Assembly: GCF_023502145.1 (NCBI RefSeq)
Contig: NZ_JAMFLI010000006.1
Span: 1 to 64,000 of the forward strand
Direction of reading: 5' to 3'
Origin: Craterilacuibacter sp. RT1T
Lineage (GTDB): Bacteria; Pseudomonadota; Gammaproteobacteria; Burkholderiales; Chromobacteriaceae
Length of the DNA stretch: 64,000 nucleotides
In this document: positions 36,885 through 46,289 of the stretch, piece by piece
Position numbering within the stretch: position 1 is the first letter of the stretch
Layout of the letters: the number at the start of each line of letters is the position of its first letter
Program-made: the position numbers and the translations under genes
The notes under the pieces: generated by a model
The model's database searches: none
Seen by the model: the letters and a program-made list of their open reading frames with translations, nothing else
Told to the model about the DNA's origin: nothing

Positions 36885-37136
36885 ATGCATACGGACACGC
36901 CACCTTCCAAGCCCCGCTTCAATCTGGGCAGCTTTATGCGCGCAGGCTGGCGCCTGCTGCAAAGCAAGCCTTTACGCGTACGTGCTGCGCGCCGCCTTGC
37001 GACGCGCCCCTTGCCTGAGAAACTGTGGACACTGACGCTGGCGCCGCTGCTCTGGCTGTTTTTTCACGCCGCGCTCGCCTTTTTGATCATTCTTTTCCTG
37101 TTGATGCCGGTTTTCTGGCTCATCGACCTGAGCTGA
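36885..37136 (+). CDS. Small predicted membrane protein upstream of selA
   Basis: 83-aa hypothetical protein with a basic, amphipathic N-terminal part (FMRAGWRLLQSKPLRVRAARR) and a long hydrophobic C-terminal stretch (LTLAPLLWLFFHAALAFLIILFLLMPVFWLIDLS), likely one or two membrane helices. I do not recognise the family. The frame runs further upstream but overlaps srkA antisense; ATG 36885 is the most compact start, although it lacks a clear ribosome-binding site. It ends three bases before selA, so it may be co-transcribed with it. Moderate confidence that it is a real gene. Confidence 0.5.
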   Translation: MHTDTPPSKPRFNLGSFMRAGWRLLQSKPLRVRAARRLATRPLPEKLWTLTLAPLLWLFFHAALAFLIILFLLMPVFWLIDLS

Positions 37137-37139
37137 CCG

Positions 37140-38534
37140 ATGGATACTCGTACTTTTTACGCAGCCTTGCCCAGCATGGATCGCCTGATCTCCAGCACCG
37201 AATGCGCGCCACTGGCCACACGCCACGGCCGCCATGCACTCACCCAGTGTGCGCGCGCCCAACTGGATGCCGCCCGCGCCCATATCGCGGCACATGCCGC
37301 CTTGCCCGACTGGGCCAGCTCGCAAGCCAAACTCGCCGCCCGTATCGCAGACAAGCTGGAAGCCCGGCAGCACATGGCGCTACGCCCGGCATTCAACCTG
37401 ACCGGCACCGTGCTGCATACCAACCTTGGCCGGGCGATTCAAGCCGAGGTGGCGGTAGAGGCGGTCACGGCGGCCATGCGCGGCGCAGTCACACTGGAAT
37501 ACGATCTGGATGGTGCCGGCCGCGGCCACCGCGACACGGCTATCAGTGAATTGCTGCGCGAACTCACCGGAGCCGAAGCGGCTTGTGTCGTCAACAATAA
37601 TGCATCGGCCGTGCTGATTACCCTGTCTGCGATGGCAGCCGGGCGCGAAGTCATTGTTTCACGCGGCGAACTGGTTGAGATCGGCGGGGCATTTCGCATA
37701 CCGGATGTGATGCGTCAGGCCGGCTGCCGTCTGCTTGAAGTCGGCGCCACCAACCGCACCCATCTGAGAGACTACGAGAGCGCCATCAGCAACGACAGCG
37801 CGCTGTTGATGAAGGTGCACACCAGCAATTACAGCATCGAAGGCTTTAGCAAAAGCGTCAGCGAAGCCGAACTCGCGCCCTTGGCACACGCACGCGGCGT
37901 GCCGCTGGTGACCGATCTTGGCGCCGGTGCGCTGATTGATCTGAGCGCTTACGGCCTGCCGGCCGAGCCGATGCCACAAACCATGCTGGCAGCCGGTGCC
38001 GATATCGTCACCTTCTCTGGCGACAAACTCTTGGGCGGGCCGCAAGCGGGGCTTATCGTCGGCAAAAAAGCCTGGATAGACCGCATTCAGGCGCACCCGC
38101 TCAAGCGTGCGCTACGCTGCGACAAGCTGACGCTGGCGGCACTGGAAGCAACGCTCAGGCTGTATCTGGAACCGGATTTGCTGGCACAAAAGCTGCCTAC
38201 CCTGCGCCTGCTGACCCGGCCGCAAAGCCAGATGCGCGAACAGGGCGCACGCCTGCTCGCACCACTGCAAGCCATCGCCGGCGCCGGCTTCGAAGTCAAG
38301 CTGGAAGACTGCGCCTCCCAGATAGGCAGTGGCTCGTTGCCTATCGACCGCCTGCCAAGCGTCGCGCTGACCTTTAGCCCGCGCGACGGCAAGGGCGGAA
38401 CGCTATTGGAGCTCGCCAATACCTGGCGCGCACTGCCACAGCCCCTTATCGGCCGTATCAGCGAAGGGCGTTTATGGCTGGATCTGCGCTGTCTGGAGGA
38501 TGAAGCCGGGTTTATTGCCAACTTCTGCGCTTAA
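37140..38534 (+). CDS. selA: L-seryl-tRNA(Sec) selenium transferase
   Basis: 464-aa PLP enzyme, a homodecamer in E. coli, that converts Ser-tRNA(Sec) to Sec-tRNA(Sec) using selenophosphate. The PLP lysine is in [18 protein letters not shown] (Lys about 296). Other conserved segments are [42 protein letters not shown]-type VVNNNASAV and [12 protein letters not shown]. Length matches E. coli SelA (463 aa). selB and the tRNA-Sec gene are 3.5-5.5 kb further on, so the cell can make selenoproteins. Confidence 0.97.
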   Translation: MDTRTFYAALPSMDRLISSTECAPLATRHGRHALTQCARAQLDAARAHIAAHAALPDWASSQAKLAARIADKLEARQHMALRPAFNLTGTVLHTNLGRAIQAEVAVEAVTAAMRGAVTLEYDLDGAGRGHRDTAISELLRELTGAEAACVVNNNASAVLITLSAMAAGREVIVSRGELVEIGGAFRIPDVMRQAGCRLLEVGATNRTHLRDYESAISNDSALLMKVHTSNYSIEGFSKSVSEAELAPLAHARGVPLVTDLGAGALIDLSAYGLPAEPMPQTMLAAGADIVTFSGDKLLGGPQAGLIVGKKAWIDRIQAHPLKRALRCDKLTLAALEATLRLYLEPDLLAQKLPTLRLLTRPQSQMREQGARLLAPLQAIAGAGFEVKLEDCASQIGSGSLPIDRLPSVALTFSPRDGKGGTLLELANTWRALPQPLIGRISEGRLWLDLRCLEDEAGFIANFCA

Positions 38535-38539
38535 AGCGT

Positions 38540-38575
38540 CGGCACGTACGCCGCTGTATGTGGCGTAAGGTGCCG
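38540..38575. terminator. Nested hairpin between selA and the diguanylate cyclase gene
   Basis: Outer arms cggcac/gtgccg (38540-38545, 38570-38575) and inner arms tacgcc/ggcgta (38547-38552, 38562-38567) form a long stem. There is no T tract. It lies between two convergent genes and may stop or slow transcription from both. Confidence 0.45.
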
Positions 38576-38614
38576 GACACCACCGCAAAGAGGCAGCAGC
38601 AAACCTTCAAAATG

Positions 38615-39673
38615 CTACGAATGGAAACGAGCGACATCCACGTGCTGCGACTCGCTCTGCCGGTAACCGTCACGCCCGCCTGCCTTAGCCTGCAACAGCG
38701 CCAAGTCGGCGCGATGCAGCAAGGCCTCCAGACTGGCATCGTCAGCCATACGCTCGGCCACACCCACACTGATCGAGCAAGGAATATGCTCACCCTGCCA
38801 CATAAACGCGTGCGAACGAACCGCTTCGCACACCTGCCGGGCAAACCAGCAAGCCTTGGCAAGCTGCTGTTGGGGCAAAACAACAGCAAACTCCTCACCG
38901 CCGCAACGTCCAACAAGATTGGTGCGGCCAAACACCGTTTGCAAGCGCGCCCCAACCAGGCGCAGCACCCCATCCCCTGCGGCATGCCCCCAGCGATCAT
39001 TAATGCGCTTGAAGTGGTCGATATCAAGCATCAGTACCGATAGCGGCATATCTTGCTCAAGCGCCAGGCGGAATGCATCCTGCCCCTGCTCGAAGAAGTG
39101 CGCGCGCGCAAAGACGCCGGTTAGCGCGTCATACATCGCGATCTGGCGCAGGCGGGCATTGACGGCCTCCAGTTCGGCGGTACGTAACGCCACCCTTTGC
39201 TCCAGTTCTTCGTTGGCAAGACGCAACACATTCTCGGCCTGATGCAAGGCGGTCACATCGCGGCTAATACCAAGAATGAACTCAACCCGCCCATCGGCAC
39301 CGTGGGCCGGCACCAGCAAGGTCATCCAGTAGTACACCGCATCACTACCCTCGATCGCACCACTTTCCTCATAGGTTAGCGCCCTGCCGCTTGCCACGCA
39401 TTGCCGGTAGCGCTCAAGCACGGTCTCGCGATAAGGGCCTGCCACAAGTTCACGCACCCTCCTCCCCTGCGTTTGCGCCGCAGGCAGGCCGATAAACGCC
39501 TGCTGGGCAGGATTGCAGTCCGCAAGCCAAAACTCGCCATCCCTGTCGCAGGCAATCAGAAAAACATTGTCCGGGAACTCCTGCCACAGGCTCTCGAACG
39601 CGGGAAAGCGGCGGCGCAGAATCCGGATCCAGCCGCTAGACATCGCAGGGGTTGAAAAGGCTGAAGGCGACAC
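38615..39673 (-). CDS. PAS-GGDEF diguanylate cyclase
   Basis: About 352 aa. The PAS-like sensor domain spans residues 20-150 (FPDNVFLIACDRDGEFWLADCNPAQQAFIG, FILGISRDVTALHQAENVL). A coiled coil (LANEELEQRVALRTAELEAVNARL) and a GGDEF domain follow, with DALTGVFARAHFF, LDIDHFKRINDRWGHAAGD and the active GGEEF site. No RxxD inhibitory site is seen five residues before GGEEF (RTNL instead). It is predicted to make c-di-GMP in response to a ligand or redox cue. The GTG at 39673 has GGAG upstream; an ATG at 39643 and a longer GTG frame to 39709 are alternatives. Confidence 0.85.
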   Translation of the reverse strand: MSPSAFSTPAMSSGWIRILRRRFPAFESLWQEFPDNVFLIACDRDGEFWLADCNPAQQAFIGLPAAQTQGRRVRELVAGPYRETVLERYRQCVASGRALTYEESGAIEGSDAVYYWMTLLVPAHGADGRVEFILGISRDVTALHQAENVLRLANEELEQRVALRTAELEAVNARLRQIAMYDALTGVFARAHFFEQGQDAFRLALEQDMPLSVLMLDIDHFKRINDRWGHAAGDGVLRLVGARLQTVFGRTNLVGRCGGEEFAVVLPQQQLAKACWFARQVCEAVRSHAFMWQGEHIPCSISVGVAERMADDASLEALLHRADLALLQAKAGGRDGYRQSESQHVDVARFHS

Positions 39674-39855
39674 GGTCGCTCCAATATGCCAAAAAATGCA
39701 TTTTGCCACCTTTCAATGCCATTTGAGTGAAACTTTAAGATGAAAACTAAAGAACAGCACGGTGACAATTAAAATTTTGAGCACTACCAAATTCGAAGAC
39801 TGGCCTGCGAGTACATCCCTTCCGCTCAGGTGGTGGGTATCCGGATCGTGGTCGT

Positions 39856-39887
39856 AAAAAAACCGGAGCTCATCGCTCCGGTTTTTT
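39856..39887. terminator. Rho-independent terminator after the outer-membrane protein gene
   Basis: Stem aaccggag (39861-39868)/ctccggtt (39876-39883) is flanked by A and T runs on both sides. On the minus strand it terminates the gene ending at 39906. The 39674-39855 stretch next to it holds no gene that I can support. Confidence 0.85.
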
Positions 39888-39905
39888 GGCTAAACGCATA
39901 CACGC

Positions 39906-40874
39906 TCAGAACGTGTACATCACACCGGCGCCCAGACGCTTAACTTCGGCATCGTAGAAGTCGATGTCGGAGTCGGACTTGCCATAGGCGACGTTCACAA
40001 AGCCGCTGACATTCTTGTAACCGAACAACTGATGACGCATCAGATTGGATGCGATCACAAAATCTTGAGCATCGGCCTTCTTGAAACCAAACAGTGGGTT
40101 GCCGGCATCGTACTTCTGCTCACCCAGATACAGGTTGGCAGTCAGGGTATACAGGCCGCTACGGTAGCCGTAGTCGAGCTTGAAGCCGGTGGAGTCGTTG
40201 CTCATCGCCTTGCCGTCCATGTCGTGCTGGCCGATGACCACACCCGGGGCCAGGAAGTGGCCCGGCGCGAATTCCCAGTCGTAGGACAGGTTGAAACGAG
40301 TGGTGTTGCCGTTACGGTCCAGCAAGGCATAGCCACTCTTCTCGTCGTCCAGCTCGACCTTGCGGCGGGTAACGTCGGCGCTGAAATTGCTACCCATAAT
40401 GCCTTCCCAACCCAAACGCACGCCGCTGGACTTGCGCTTGGTTTCTTCGCGCTCGGTACCCAGTGCATACGGGTTGGCCCATACGTCCTTGCTGCCGAAA
40501 CCGCTGAACACCAGACCGGCAGACACAATACCGTTGTCGCCGATTTCCTGACGCACACCCAGCTGCTGGGTGAAGTCCAGACGCAGCGCGTCGTGCACCT
40601 GGTTGCCCAATACGAACTGGGTGCGGCTGTCGGCCAGGGTGTAGCGCAAGTCCAGCATCAGCAGCGGGTCGGTTTCGCCGTGGCTCTCTGGCGCAGCAAA
40701 GTTATTGATGCGGCCGTTGTCGTCACCCTTATACATATTGGAAGCGACTTCACCGCTCGCCACGCCGATACTGAGCGCACCAGAGAAACCATTGGTGGTC
40801 GGAATCGGGTTGATGGCAGCCGAAGCGGCGCCGGTCAGCAGCAGCGCGGCCGAAGCCAGTGCGATTTTTTTCAT
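39906..40874 (-). CDS. Outer-membrane beta-barrel protein, probably DUF2860-like
   Basis: 322-aa predicted outer-membrane protein. The signal peptide MKKIALASAALLLTGAASAA is followed by a mature region of alternating amphipathic strands (LLMLDLRYTL, TRFNLSYDWEF, LTANLYLGEQKY, GFVNVAYGKS). The C-terminus is GAGVMYTF, a classic terminal Phe for the BAM machinery. Strand composition and the opening FSGALSIGVASGEVASN recall DUF2860 barrels of Vibrio and relatives, but I am not certain. The ligand is unknown. The upstream 246 bp to the CDF gene hold its AT-rich promoter region with no clear operator. Confidence 0.78.
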   Translation of the reverse strand: MKKIALASAALLLTGAASAAINPIPTTNGFSGALSIGVASGEVASNMYKGDDNGRINNFAAPESHGETDPLLMLDLRYTLADSRTQFVLGNQVHDALRLDFTQQLGVRQEIGDNGIVSAGLVFSGFGSKDVWANPYALGTEREETKRKSSGVRLGWEGIMGSNFSADVTRRKVELDDEKSGYALLDRNGNTTRFNLSYDWEFAPGHFLAPGVVIGQHDMDGKAMSNDSTGFKLDYGYRSGLYTLTANLYLGEQKYDAGNPLFGFKKADAQDFVIASNLMRHQLFGYKNVSGFVNVAYGKSDSDIDFYDAEVKRLGAGVMYTF

Positions 40875-41120
40875 CTTGTGTCCCTATTTACGCAAAAATC
40901 GCTCTGCCAGCTCTCTGACAGAGGATTAAAATCAAGTTCTTGTTCCGTCCACTCATGAAAGACGGTAAAGGTTTATCTAATTGTCGCATGAAGATATCAA
41001 GCAATACCTAATCGTGTGCATTAGTTCACACCATGGCATCAATCTTTCCTGGCGCTCTTAAGCCAAAATTAACCATCCAATGGCATCATTGAGCCATTTA
41101 AATTAAACAAAAGCATACTT

Positions 41121-42026
41121 ATGCCCCAAGACAAACGCCTGCCGGATCACGATAAAGTCGACGAACTGGCACGCTACGCCGCCGCCAAGAAAAGTACGCT
41201 GGTCAGCATCGTCATCAACCTGATCCTGACCGTGCTGCAAATCGTCGTCGGCATCTTTGCCCGTTCGCAAGCGTTGGTGGCAGACGGCATCCATTCGCTA
41301 TCCGACCTTCTGGCCGATTTTGTCGTGCTGTTTGCCAGTCACCACGGACGTAAGGGGCCGGATGACGATCATCATTACGGCCACCAGCGCTATGAAAATG
41401 CCGCTTCCCTGGTGCTGGGCCTGCTGTTGCTGGTGGTCGGTATCGGCATGCTGTTTTCCGCTGCGTCCAAATTCAACGATCCGGCATCCATTGCCCAAGT
41501 GCACGCCATCGCACTATGGGTCGCGGTGTTTACCTTATTCTGCAAGGAAGGCCTGTTCCGCTACATGCTGAATATTGCCAAGCGTGTGCGCTCGACCATG
41601 CTGGTGGCCAATGCCTGGCATGCGCGCTCGGATGCGGCCTCGTCGCTGGTGGTAGCGCTGGGCATCGTCGGCAACCTGATGGGCTACCCGCTGCTGGACC
41701 CCGCCGCCGCGCTGATTGTCGGCCTGATGATCTGCAAGACCGGCGGCCAGTTCGCCTGGGAGGCGCTATCCGATCTGATGGATAAGGCCGCCGATGAAGA
41801 AGAAATCGCAAAAATACGCGCCACCTTGCTCGCAACCCCCGGCATTACCGGCTTGCACGACCTGAGAACACGCAAGATGGGCGATATGATCATGGTGGAT
41901 GTGCATCTAGAAGTCGACGGCCGGCTGAATGTGCGCGAAGGGCACAATATCGCACTGCAGGCGCGCGCCAGCGTAATGGCGGAACATCCGGTGTTGAATG
42001 TGATGACCCACGTCGATCCGGTCTAG
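41121..42026 (+). CDS. Cation diffusion facilitator family transporter
   Basis: 301-aa CDF metal/proton antiporter with six membrane helices. The metal-site segments are SQALVADGIHSLSDLLADF in helix II and ANAWHARSDAASSLVVALG in helix V, with HHYGHQRYENAASL in between. A C-terminal cytoplasmic ferredoxin-like domain (GITGLHDLRTRKMGDMIMVDVHLEV) follows. Unlike DmeF in this window it lacks a His-rich loop. The FieF-like family exports Fe2+, Zn2+ or Mn2+; the specific metal cannot be read from sequence alone. Confidence 0.88.
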   Translation: MPQDKRLPDHDKVDELARYAAAKKSTLVSIVINLILTVLQIVVGIFARSQALVADGIHSLSDLLADFVVLFASHHGRKGPDDDHHYGHQRYENAASLVLGLLLLVVGIGMLFSAASKFNDPASIAQVHAIALWVAVFTLFCKEGLFRYMLNIAKRVRSTMLVANAWHARSDAASSLVVALGIVGNLMGYPLLDPAAALIVGLMICKTGGQFAWEALSDLMDKAADEEEIAKIRATLLATPGITGLHDLRTRKMGDMIMVDVHLEVDGRLNVREGHNIALQARASVMAEHPVLNVMTHVDPV

Positions 42027-42081
42027 CCTAAACAGCACTCACCCTCTACCATGGGCGGCTTTGCAACAAGGAAAGCCGCCC

Positions 42082-43941
42082 ATGATCATCGCTACCGCCG
42101 GTCACGTTGACCATGGTAAGACTTCGCTATTGCATGCCTTAACCGGCACGAATGCCGACCGTCTGCCTGAAGAGCAGCGTCGCGGCATGACGCTGGATCT
42201 GGGCTACGCCTTTCTTGAGCACGCCAATGGTACACGCATCGGTTTTATCGATGTGCCCGGCCACGAGCGCTTCCTGTCCAATATGCTGGCCGGCGTTGGC
42301 GGCCTGGATCACGCGCTACTGGTCGTCGCCTGCGACGACGGGGTGATGGCGCAAACGCGCGAACACCTCGCCATCTTGCGCCTGGCCGGCGTGCCCGCGC
42401 TCACGGTAGCCTTAAGCAAAAGCGATCTGGCCACGCCGGCACGCCTTGCTGCACTGCAAGCCGAGATCGAAGCGCTATGCGCAGCCCACCAACTCCCCCT
42501 TGCCGCCGTACTGCCGGTATCCAGCCATCGCGGCACCGGAATCGATGCCTTGCGCAGCCATCTGGCCAGCTTAACACCCGCGGCACATCGACCGCAGCAG
42601 CGCTTTCGTCTGGCGATAGACCGCGCTTTTACCATCAAGGGCAGCGGTCTGGTCGTCAGTGGCACGGCTTTATCCGGCAGCGTGAATGTCGGCGACACCC
42701 TTTACCTGAGTTCAGATAAGCGCCGTGTACGCGTGCGCGCCCTGCATACGCAAGGACAAGCCGGCGATACGGCCAGCGCCGGCGAACGCATCGCACTGAA
42801 TCTGGCCGGCGACATCAGCAAAGACGACATCCGCCGTGGCGACTGGCTATTTAGCCAGGAAGGCCGCAGCAGCGCGCGCATCAGCGTACAGCTTGAGCTG
42901 CTGCCGGACAGCCCACCGCTTAAACACTGGCAGGCGGTCCATATCCATCACGGTGCACGCCATACCACCGGCCACCTGGCGCTATTAGGCGACGACAGCT
43001 TCGCCCCTTGCGCCGAACTGGCGCTGGATGTGCCGCTTTATCTGGCCGACAACGACAGGCTGATTGTGCGCGATGCCAGCGCCCGCCATACGCTGGCCGG
43101 CGCACGCGTACTGGAGCTATCCCCGCCCAGCCGCGCCAAGCGCAGCGCGGCGCGACTGGCACAATTGACCGCGCTCTCACAGAGCGGGTCGGATGACAAG
43201 CGCTGCCTGCAAGTGCTGGCCGCAGCCGGGCGCGTCGATCTGGATGCCTTTGCATGGGCGCGCCAGCGTAGCGATGACGCCAGAGTCCTGGTCGGGCAAT
43301 TGCAACTGGTCACGATAGGTGCGCTCGCCTATTCGGCCGACTACTGGCAAAGCCTTAAGCACACGCTGTTGCAACGTCTGGCTGAACTGCATCTGGCCCA
43401 GCCCGACCAGATGGGCGCGGCGCGCTCGCGCCTCAAGCGCCTGGCGCTCCCCAGCGAAGACACGGCCACGGTGATGCATGCCATCGATCAGCTGCTGCAA
43501 GCCGGGCTGATGTGTGAAACCCGCGGCTGGCTACACCTGCCGCAGCACAGTCTGGCCTTCACGCCGGCAGAAGACGCGCTATGGCAGCGCCTTGCCATGC
43601 ATCTAGCCAGCGACGATGCACGCTGGGTGCGCGATCTGGCGCAAGACGCCGGCAGCGACGAAGACAGCGTCCGCCCCCTGCTGAAAAAAGCCGCGCGTCT
43701 GGGGCATGTGATCGCCATCGTGCCCGACCGCTATTATCCGAGCACACGCATGCACGAGATGGCCCGGATCGTACGTCAACTGGTTGCCGAACACGGCTTT
43801 GCCGACGCCGCCTCGTTTCGCAACCGGATCGGTGCCGGGCGCAAGCTCTCGATCCAGATTCTGGAATTTTTCGATAAAAGCGGCCTGACCCGGCGTCAGG
43901 GCGACCGCCATCTGCTACGCGATGGCACGCAATTTGGTTAA
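42082..43941 (+). CDS. selB: Selenocysteine-specific elongation factor SelB
   Basis: 619-aa GTPase that delivers Sec-tRNA(Sec) to UGA codons followed by a SECIS hairpin. G motifs are [10 protein letters not shown] (residues 8-17), DVPGHE (near 57) and LSKSDLA (near 112). EF-Tu-like domains 2-3 and C-terminal winged-helix repeats that bind SECIS RNA ([20 protein letters not shown]-type end) follow. The ATG at 42082 places the G1 loop as in all SelB proteins. It is 47 bp upstream of the tRNA-Sec gene. Confidence 0.96.
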   Translation: MIIATAGHVDHGKTSLLHALTGTNADRLPEEQRRGMTLDLGYAFLEHANGTRIGFIDVPGHERFLSNMLAGVGGLDHALLVVACDDGVMAQTREHLAILRLAGVPALTVALSKSDLATPARLAALQAEIEALCAAHQLPLAAVLPVSSHRGTGIDALRSHLASLTPAAHRPQQRFRLAIDRAFTIKGSGLVVSGTALSGSVNVGDTLYLSSDKRRVRVRALHTQGQAGDTASAGERIALNLAGDISKDDIRRGDWLFSQEGRSSARISVQLELLPDSPPLKHWQAVHIHHGARHTTGHLALLGDDSFAPCAELALDVPLYLADNDRLIVRDASARHTLAGARVLELSPPSRAKRSAARLAQLTALSQSGSDDKRCLQVLAAAGRVDLDAFAWARQRSDDARVLVGQLQLVTIGALAYSADYWQSLKHTLLQRLAELHLAQPDQMGAARSRLKRLALPSEDTATVMHAIDQLLQAGLMCETRGWLHLPQHSLAFTPAEDALWQRLAMHLASDDARWVRDLAQDAGSDEDSVRPLLKKAARLGHVIAIVPDRYYPSTRMHEMARIVRQLVAEHGFADAASFRNRIGAGRKLSIQILEFFDKSGLTRRQGDRHLLRDGTQFG

Positions 43942-43988
43942 GCCTATTCGACGCCTGCGCCAGGCTCGCTTATAATCGCCCTCCTTGC

Positions 43989-44083
43989 GGAAGATCAACA
44001 TTCCCGGTGGAATGGCCGGTCTTCAAAACCGGAGGGGGCCGCCAGCGGTCCCGGGCAGGTTCGACTCCTGTGATCTTCCGCCA
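43989..44083 (+). tRNA. selC: tRNA-Sec (anticodon TCA)
   Basis: 95-nt selenocysteine tRNA. It has the diagnostic eight-base acceptor stem (GGAAGATC/GATCTTCC), discriminator G and encoded CCA. The anticodon arm CCGGTCTTCAAAACCGG exposes TCA, which reads UGA. A long variable arm (AGGGGGCCGCCAGCGGTCCC) precedes the GGTTCGACTCC T arm. Linkage to selB, and more loosely selA, supports the call. Confidence 0.97.
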
Positions 44084-44169
44084 TCGCCGTTTGCCATAGG
44101 GTCAAACCCGATAGCAAAAATCCGGCCGCTACGCTTTAATTCGCCCATGCCCACATGCAGTGCGAATCC

Positions 44170-44913
44170 ATGAAAATCGGTCTGTTTATTCCTTGTCACG
44201 TCAACGCGCTGACGCCGCATATTGCCATTGCCACGCTGGAACTGCTGGAAGCCTACGGTCTGGATGTCGACTATCCGCTGGCGCAAACCTGCTGTGGCCA
44301 GCCGCTGTTCAATAATGGCGACCTTAAGGGGGGGGCGGCAGCGGCACAACGCTTCAGCCAGCTGTTTGCCGGCTACGACTATGTCGTATCCCCCTCAAGC
44401 AGTTGCGTCAGCCACACCGCCTGCCATTACCCGCCGCACACACCCGGCTATGCGACTTTGCAGCCGCGCATCTATGAGATCGTCGAATTCCTGCAGGACG
44501 TACTCAAGGTAAGCGCGCTACCCAAGCCGGTCTATTTCCCGCACAAGGTTTCCATCCACCAGAGCTGCCATGGCCTGCGGCAACGCGAGCATGCTACCGC
44601 CTCCGAACTGATGCTGCCCTACCAGTCACGGCTGGAGCGCATTCTGGCACTGGTCGACGGCATCACCCTCACCCAGCCTGAGCGGCGTGACGAGTGCTGC
44701 GGCTTTGGCGGCACATTCTGCGTGGATGAGGCGGATGTCTCGGTCGCCATGGGCCAGGACCGCATTGCCGGCCATGCCGCGACCGGCGCCGAGTTTATCG
44801 TGGGGGCCGAAGCGTCGTGCCTGATGCATATGGGCGGCATCCTGCGCCACCAGCACGGCACGCTGCGCACCTTGCACATTGTCGAAATCCTGAACGGAAA
44901 GGCCGCGGCATGA
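44170..44913 (+). CDS. lldE: L-lactate dehydrogenase complex subunit LldE (LutA)
   Basis: 247-aa cytoplasmic protein of the CCG (cysteine-rich) family, subunit of the LldEFG/LutABC iron-sulfur L-lactate dehydrogenase. Two CCG motifs are present, ACLAQ-type AQTCCGQPLFNNGD (near residue 40) and RDECCGFGGTFCVDEADVS (near 177). IHQSCHGLRQ is conserved. The ATG at 44170 gives MKIGLFIPCHVNAL, a typical start. Its TGA overlaps the lldF ATG (ATGA). It begins 86 bp after tRNA-Sec. Confidence 0.95.
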   Translation: MKIGLFIPCHVNALTPHIAIATLELLEAYGLDVDYPLAQTCCGQPLFNNGDLKGGAAAAQRFSQLFAGYDYVVSPSSSCVSHTACHYPPHTPGYATLQPRIYEIVEFLQDVLKVSALPKPVYFPHKVSIHQSCHGLRQREHATASELMLPYQSRLERILALVDGITLTQPERRDECCGFGGTFCVDEADVSVAMGQDRIAGHAATGAEFIVGAEASCLMHMGGILRHQHGTLRTLHIVEILNGKAAA

Positions 44914-46289
44914 AAGACGATAGCGTCAACCACGCCCGCGCCGCACACGACTTTTTACAAGACCGTGCCCACGCCAGCTGGCACGACTCGGCCATCTGGT
45001 GGGTCAGGCACAAGCGCGATGTACAGGCGGCACAGCTGCCGGAGTGGGAGGGCTTGCGCGAACTGGCGCGCCAGATCAAGGCGCATACACTGTCGCATCT
45101 GGATGTGTATCTGCAGGAATTCGAGGCCAAGGCCCGCGCCAATGGCGTAACGGTACACTGGGCGGCAGACGCGGCAGAACACAACCGCATCGTGCACGGT
45201 ATTCTGGCTGCGCATGCAGTCAAAAAACTGGTCAAGTCCAAGTCCATGCTGACCGAGGAGTGCGGACTCAACCCCTATCTGGAAACGCGCGGCATCGAGG
45301 TGATAGACACCGATCTGGGCGAGCGCATCGTGCAACTCAGGCATGAGGCGCCCAGCCATATCGTGATGCCGGCCATCCATCTGAAAAAAGAGCAGATTGG
45401 CGAGCTGTTCCAGCGCGAGCTGGGCACCGAAGCCGGCAATAACGATCCTACCTATCTCACCCACGCCGCACGCGCCAATTTGCGCGAACACTTTCTCAGT
45501 GCCGATGCAGGGCTGACCGGCGTCAATTTCGCCATCGCCGAAACCGGCGCGATCGTGGTGTGCACCAATGAAGGCAATGCCGACCTGGGCGTCGCCCTGC
45601 CGCCGCTGCATATCGCCAGCATGGGACTGGAAAAAGTCATTCCCAGGCTCGAACATCTGTCCGTGTTTACCCGGCTCTTGGCACGCTCGGCCATTGGCTC
45701 GCCCACCACCACCTATACCTCGCACTTCGAGCGCGCCCGTCCCGGCGGCCAGATGCATATCGTAATCGTCGACAACGGCAGAAGCGACATTCTTGGCCGC
45801 GCCGATTTTTACGAATCGCTGCGTTGCATACGCTGCGGCGCCTGCATGAATACCTGCCCGGTGTACCGCAGAAGCTCGGGCTTTAGCTACAGCTACATCA
45901 TTCCCGGGCCGATAGGCTCGACGCTGGGCCCCAGTCGCGACATCAAAAAGCACGCCAGCATGGCTTTTGCCTGCACCACCTGCGGCTCGTGCAACAATGT
46001 GTGCCCGGTCAAAATTCCGCTGGCCGACCAGCTGGTCGCACAGCGCGCCCGCGCCTTTGACGCCGGCGCCATGGGCAAGGGCAAAAAGGGCGGCGTACTG
46101 GCACTGCGCACCTTGCTTGGCCACCCCAAGCTGTTTGATCTGGCCGGTGGTGCCATGCGCAAAATCGTCCCCATCCTGCCCGAACGCCTCAATAGTGCCA
46201 TCCCTTACAGCCGCCCCGGACGCGAATTACCTCAAATGCCGGCGCAAAGCTTTAAGCAGTGGTGGCAGCAGAACAGGAAAAAACCATGA
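44910..46289 (+). CDS. lldF: L-lactate dehydrogenase complex subunit LldF (LutB), iron-sulfur protein
   Basis: 459-aa ferredoxin-like subunit passing electrons from lactate oxidation. An N-terminal LUD domain (ETGAIVVCTNEGNADLG near residue 210) is followed by two cluster motifs CIRCGACMNTCP (near 307) and CTTCGSCNNVCPVKIPL (near 353). The ATG at 44910 overlaps the lldE stop; the open frame upstream of it is the overlapping lldE region. It overlaps lldG by ATGA as well, so the three subunits are translated in step. Confidence 0.95.
   Translation: MKDDSVNHARAAHDFLQDRAHASWHDSAIWWVRHKRDVQAAQLPEWEGLRELARQIKAHTLSHLDVYLQEFEAKARANGVTVHWAADAAEHNRIVHGILAAHAVKKLVKSKSMLTEECGLNPYLETRGIEVIDTDLGERIVQLRHEAPSHIVMPAIHLKKEQIGELFQRELGTEAGNNDPTYLTHAARANLREHFLSADAGLTGVNFAIAETGAIVVCTNEGNADLGVALPPLHIASMGLEKVIPRLEHLSVFTRLLARSAIGSPTTTYTSHFERARPGGQMHIVIVDNGRSDILGRADFYESLRCIRCGACMNTCPVYRRSSGFSYSYIIPGPIGSTLGPSRDIKKHASMAFACTTCGSCNNVCPVKIPLADQLVAQRARAFDAGAMGKGKKGGVLALRTLLGHPKLFDLAGGAMRKIVPILPERLNSAIPYSRPGRELPQMPAQSFKQWWQQNRKKP

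Noticed and set aside
40875-41120. FNR-like TTGATATCTTCATG upstream of the outer-membrane protein gene
   Set aside because: Only the first half matches; the second half site is not ATCAA.
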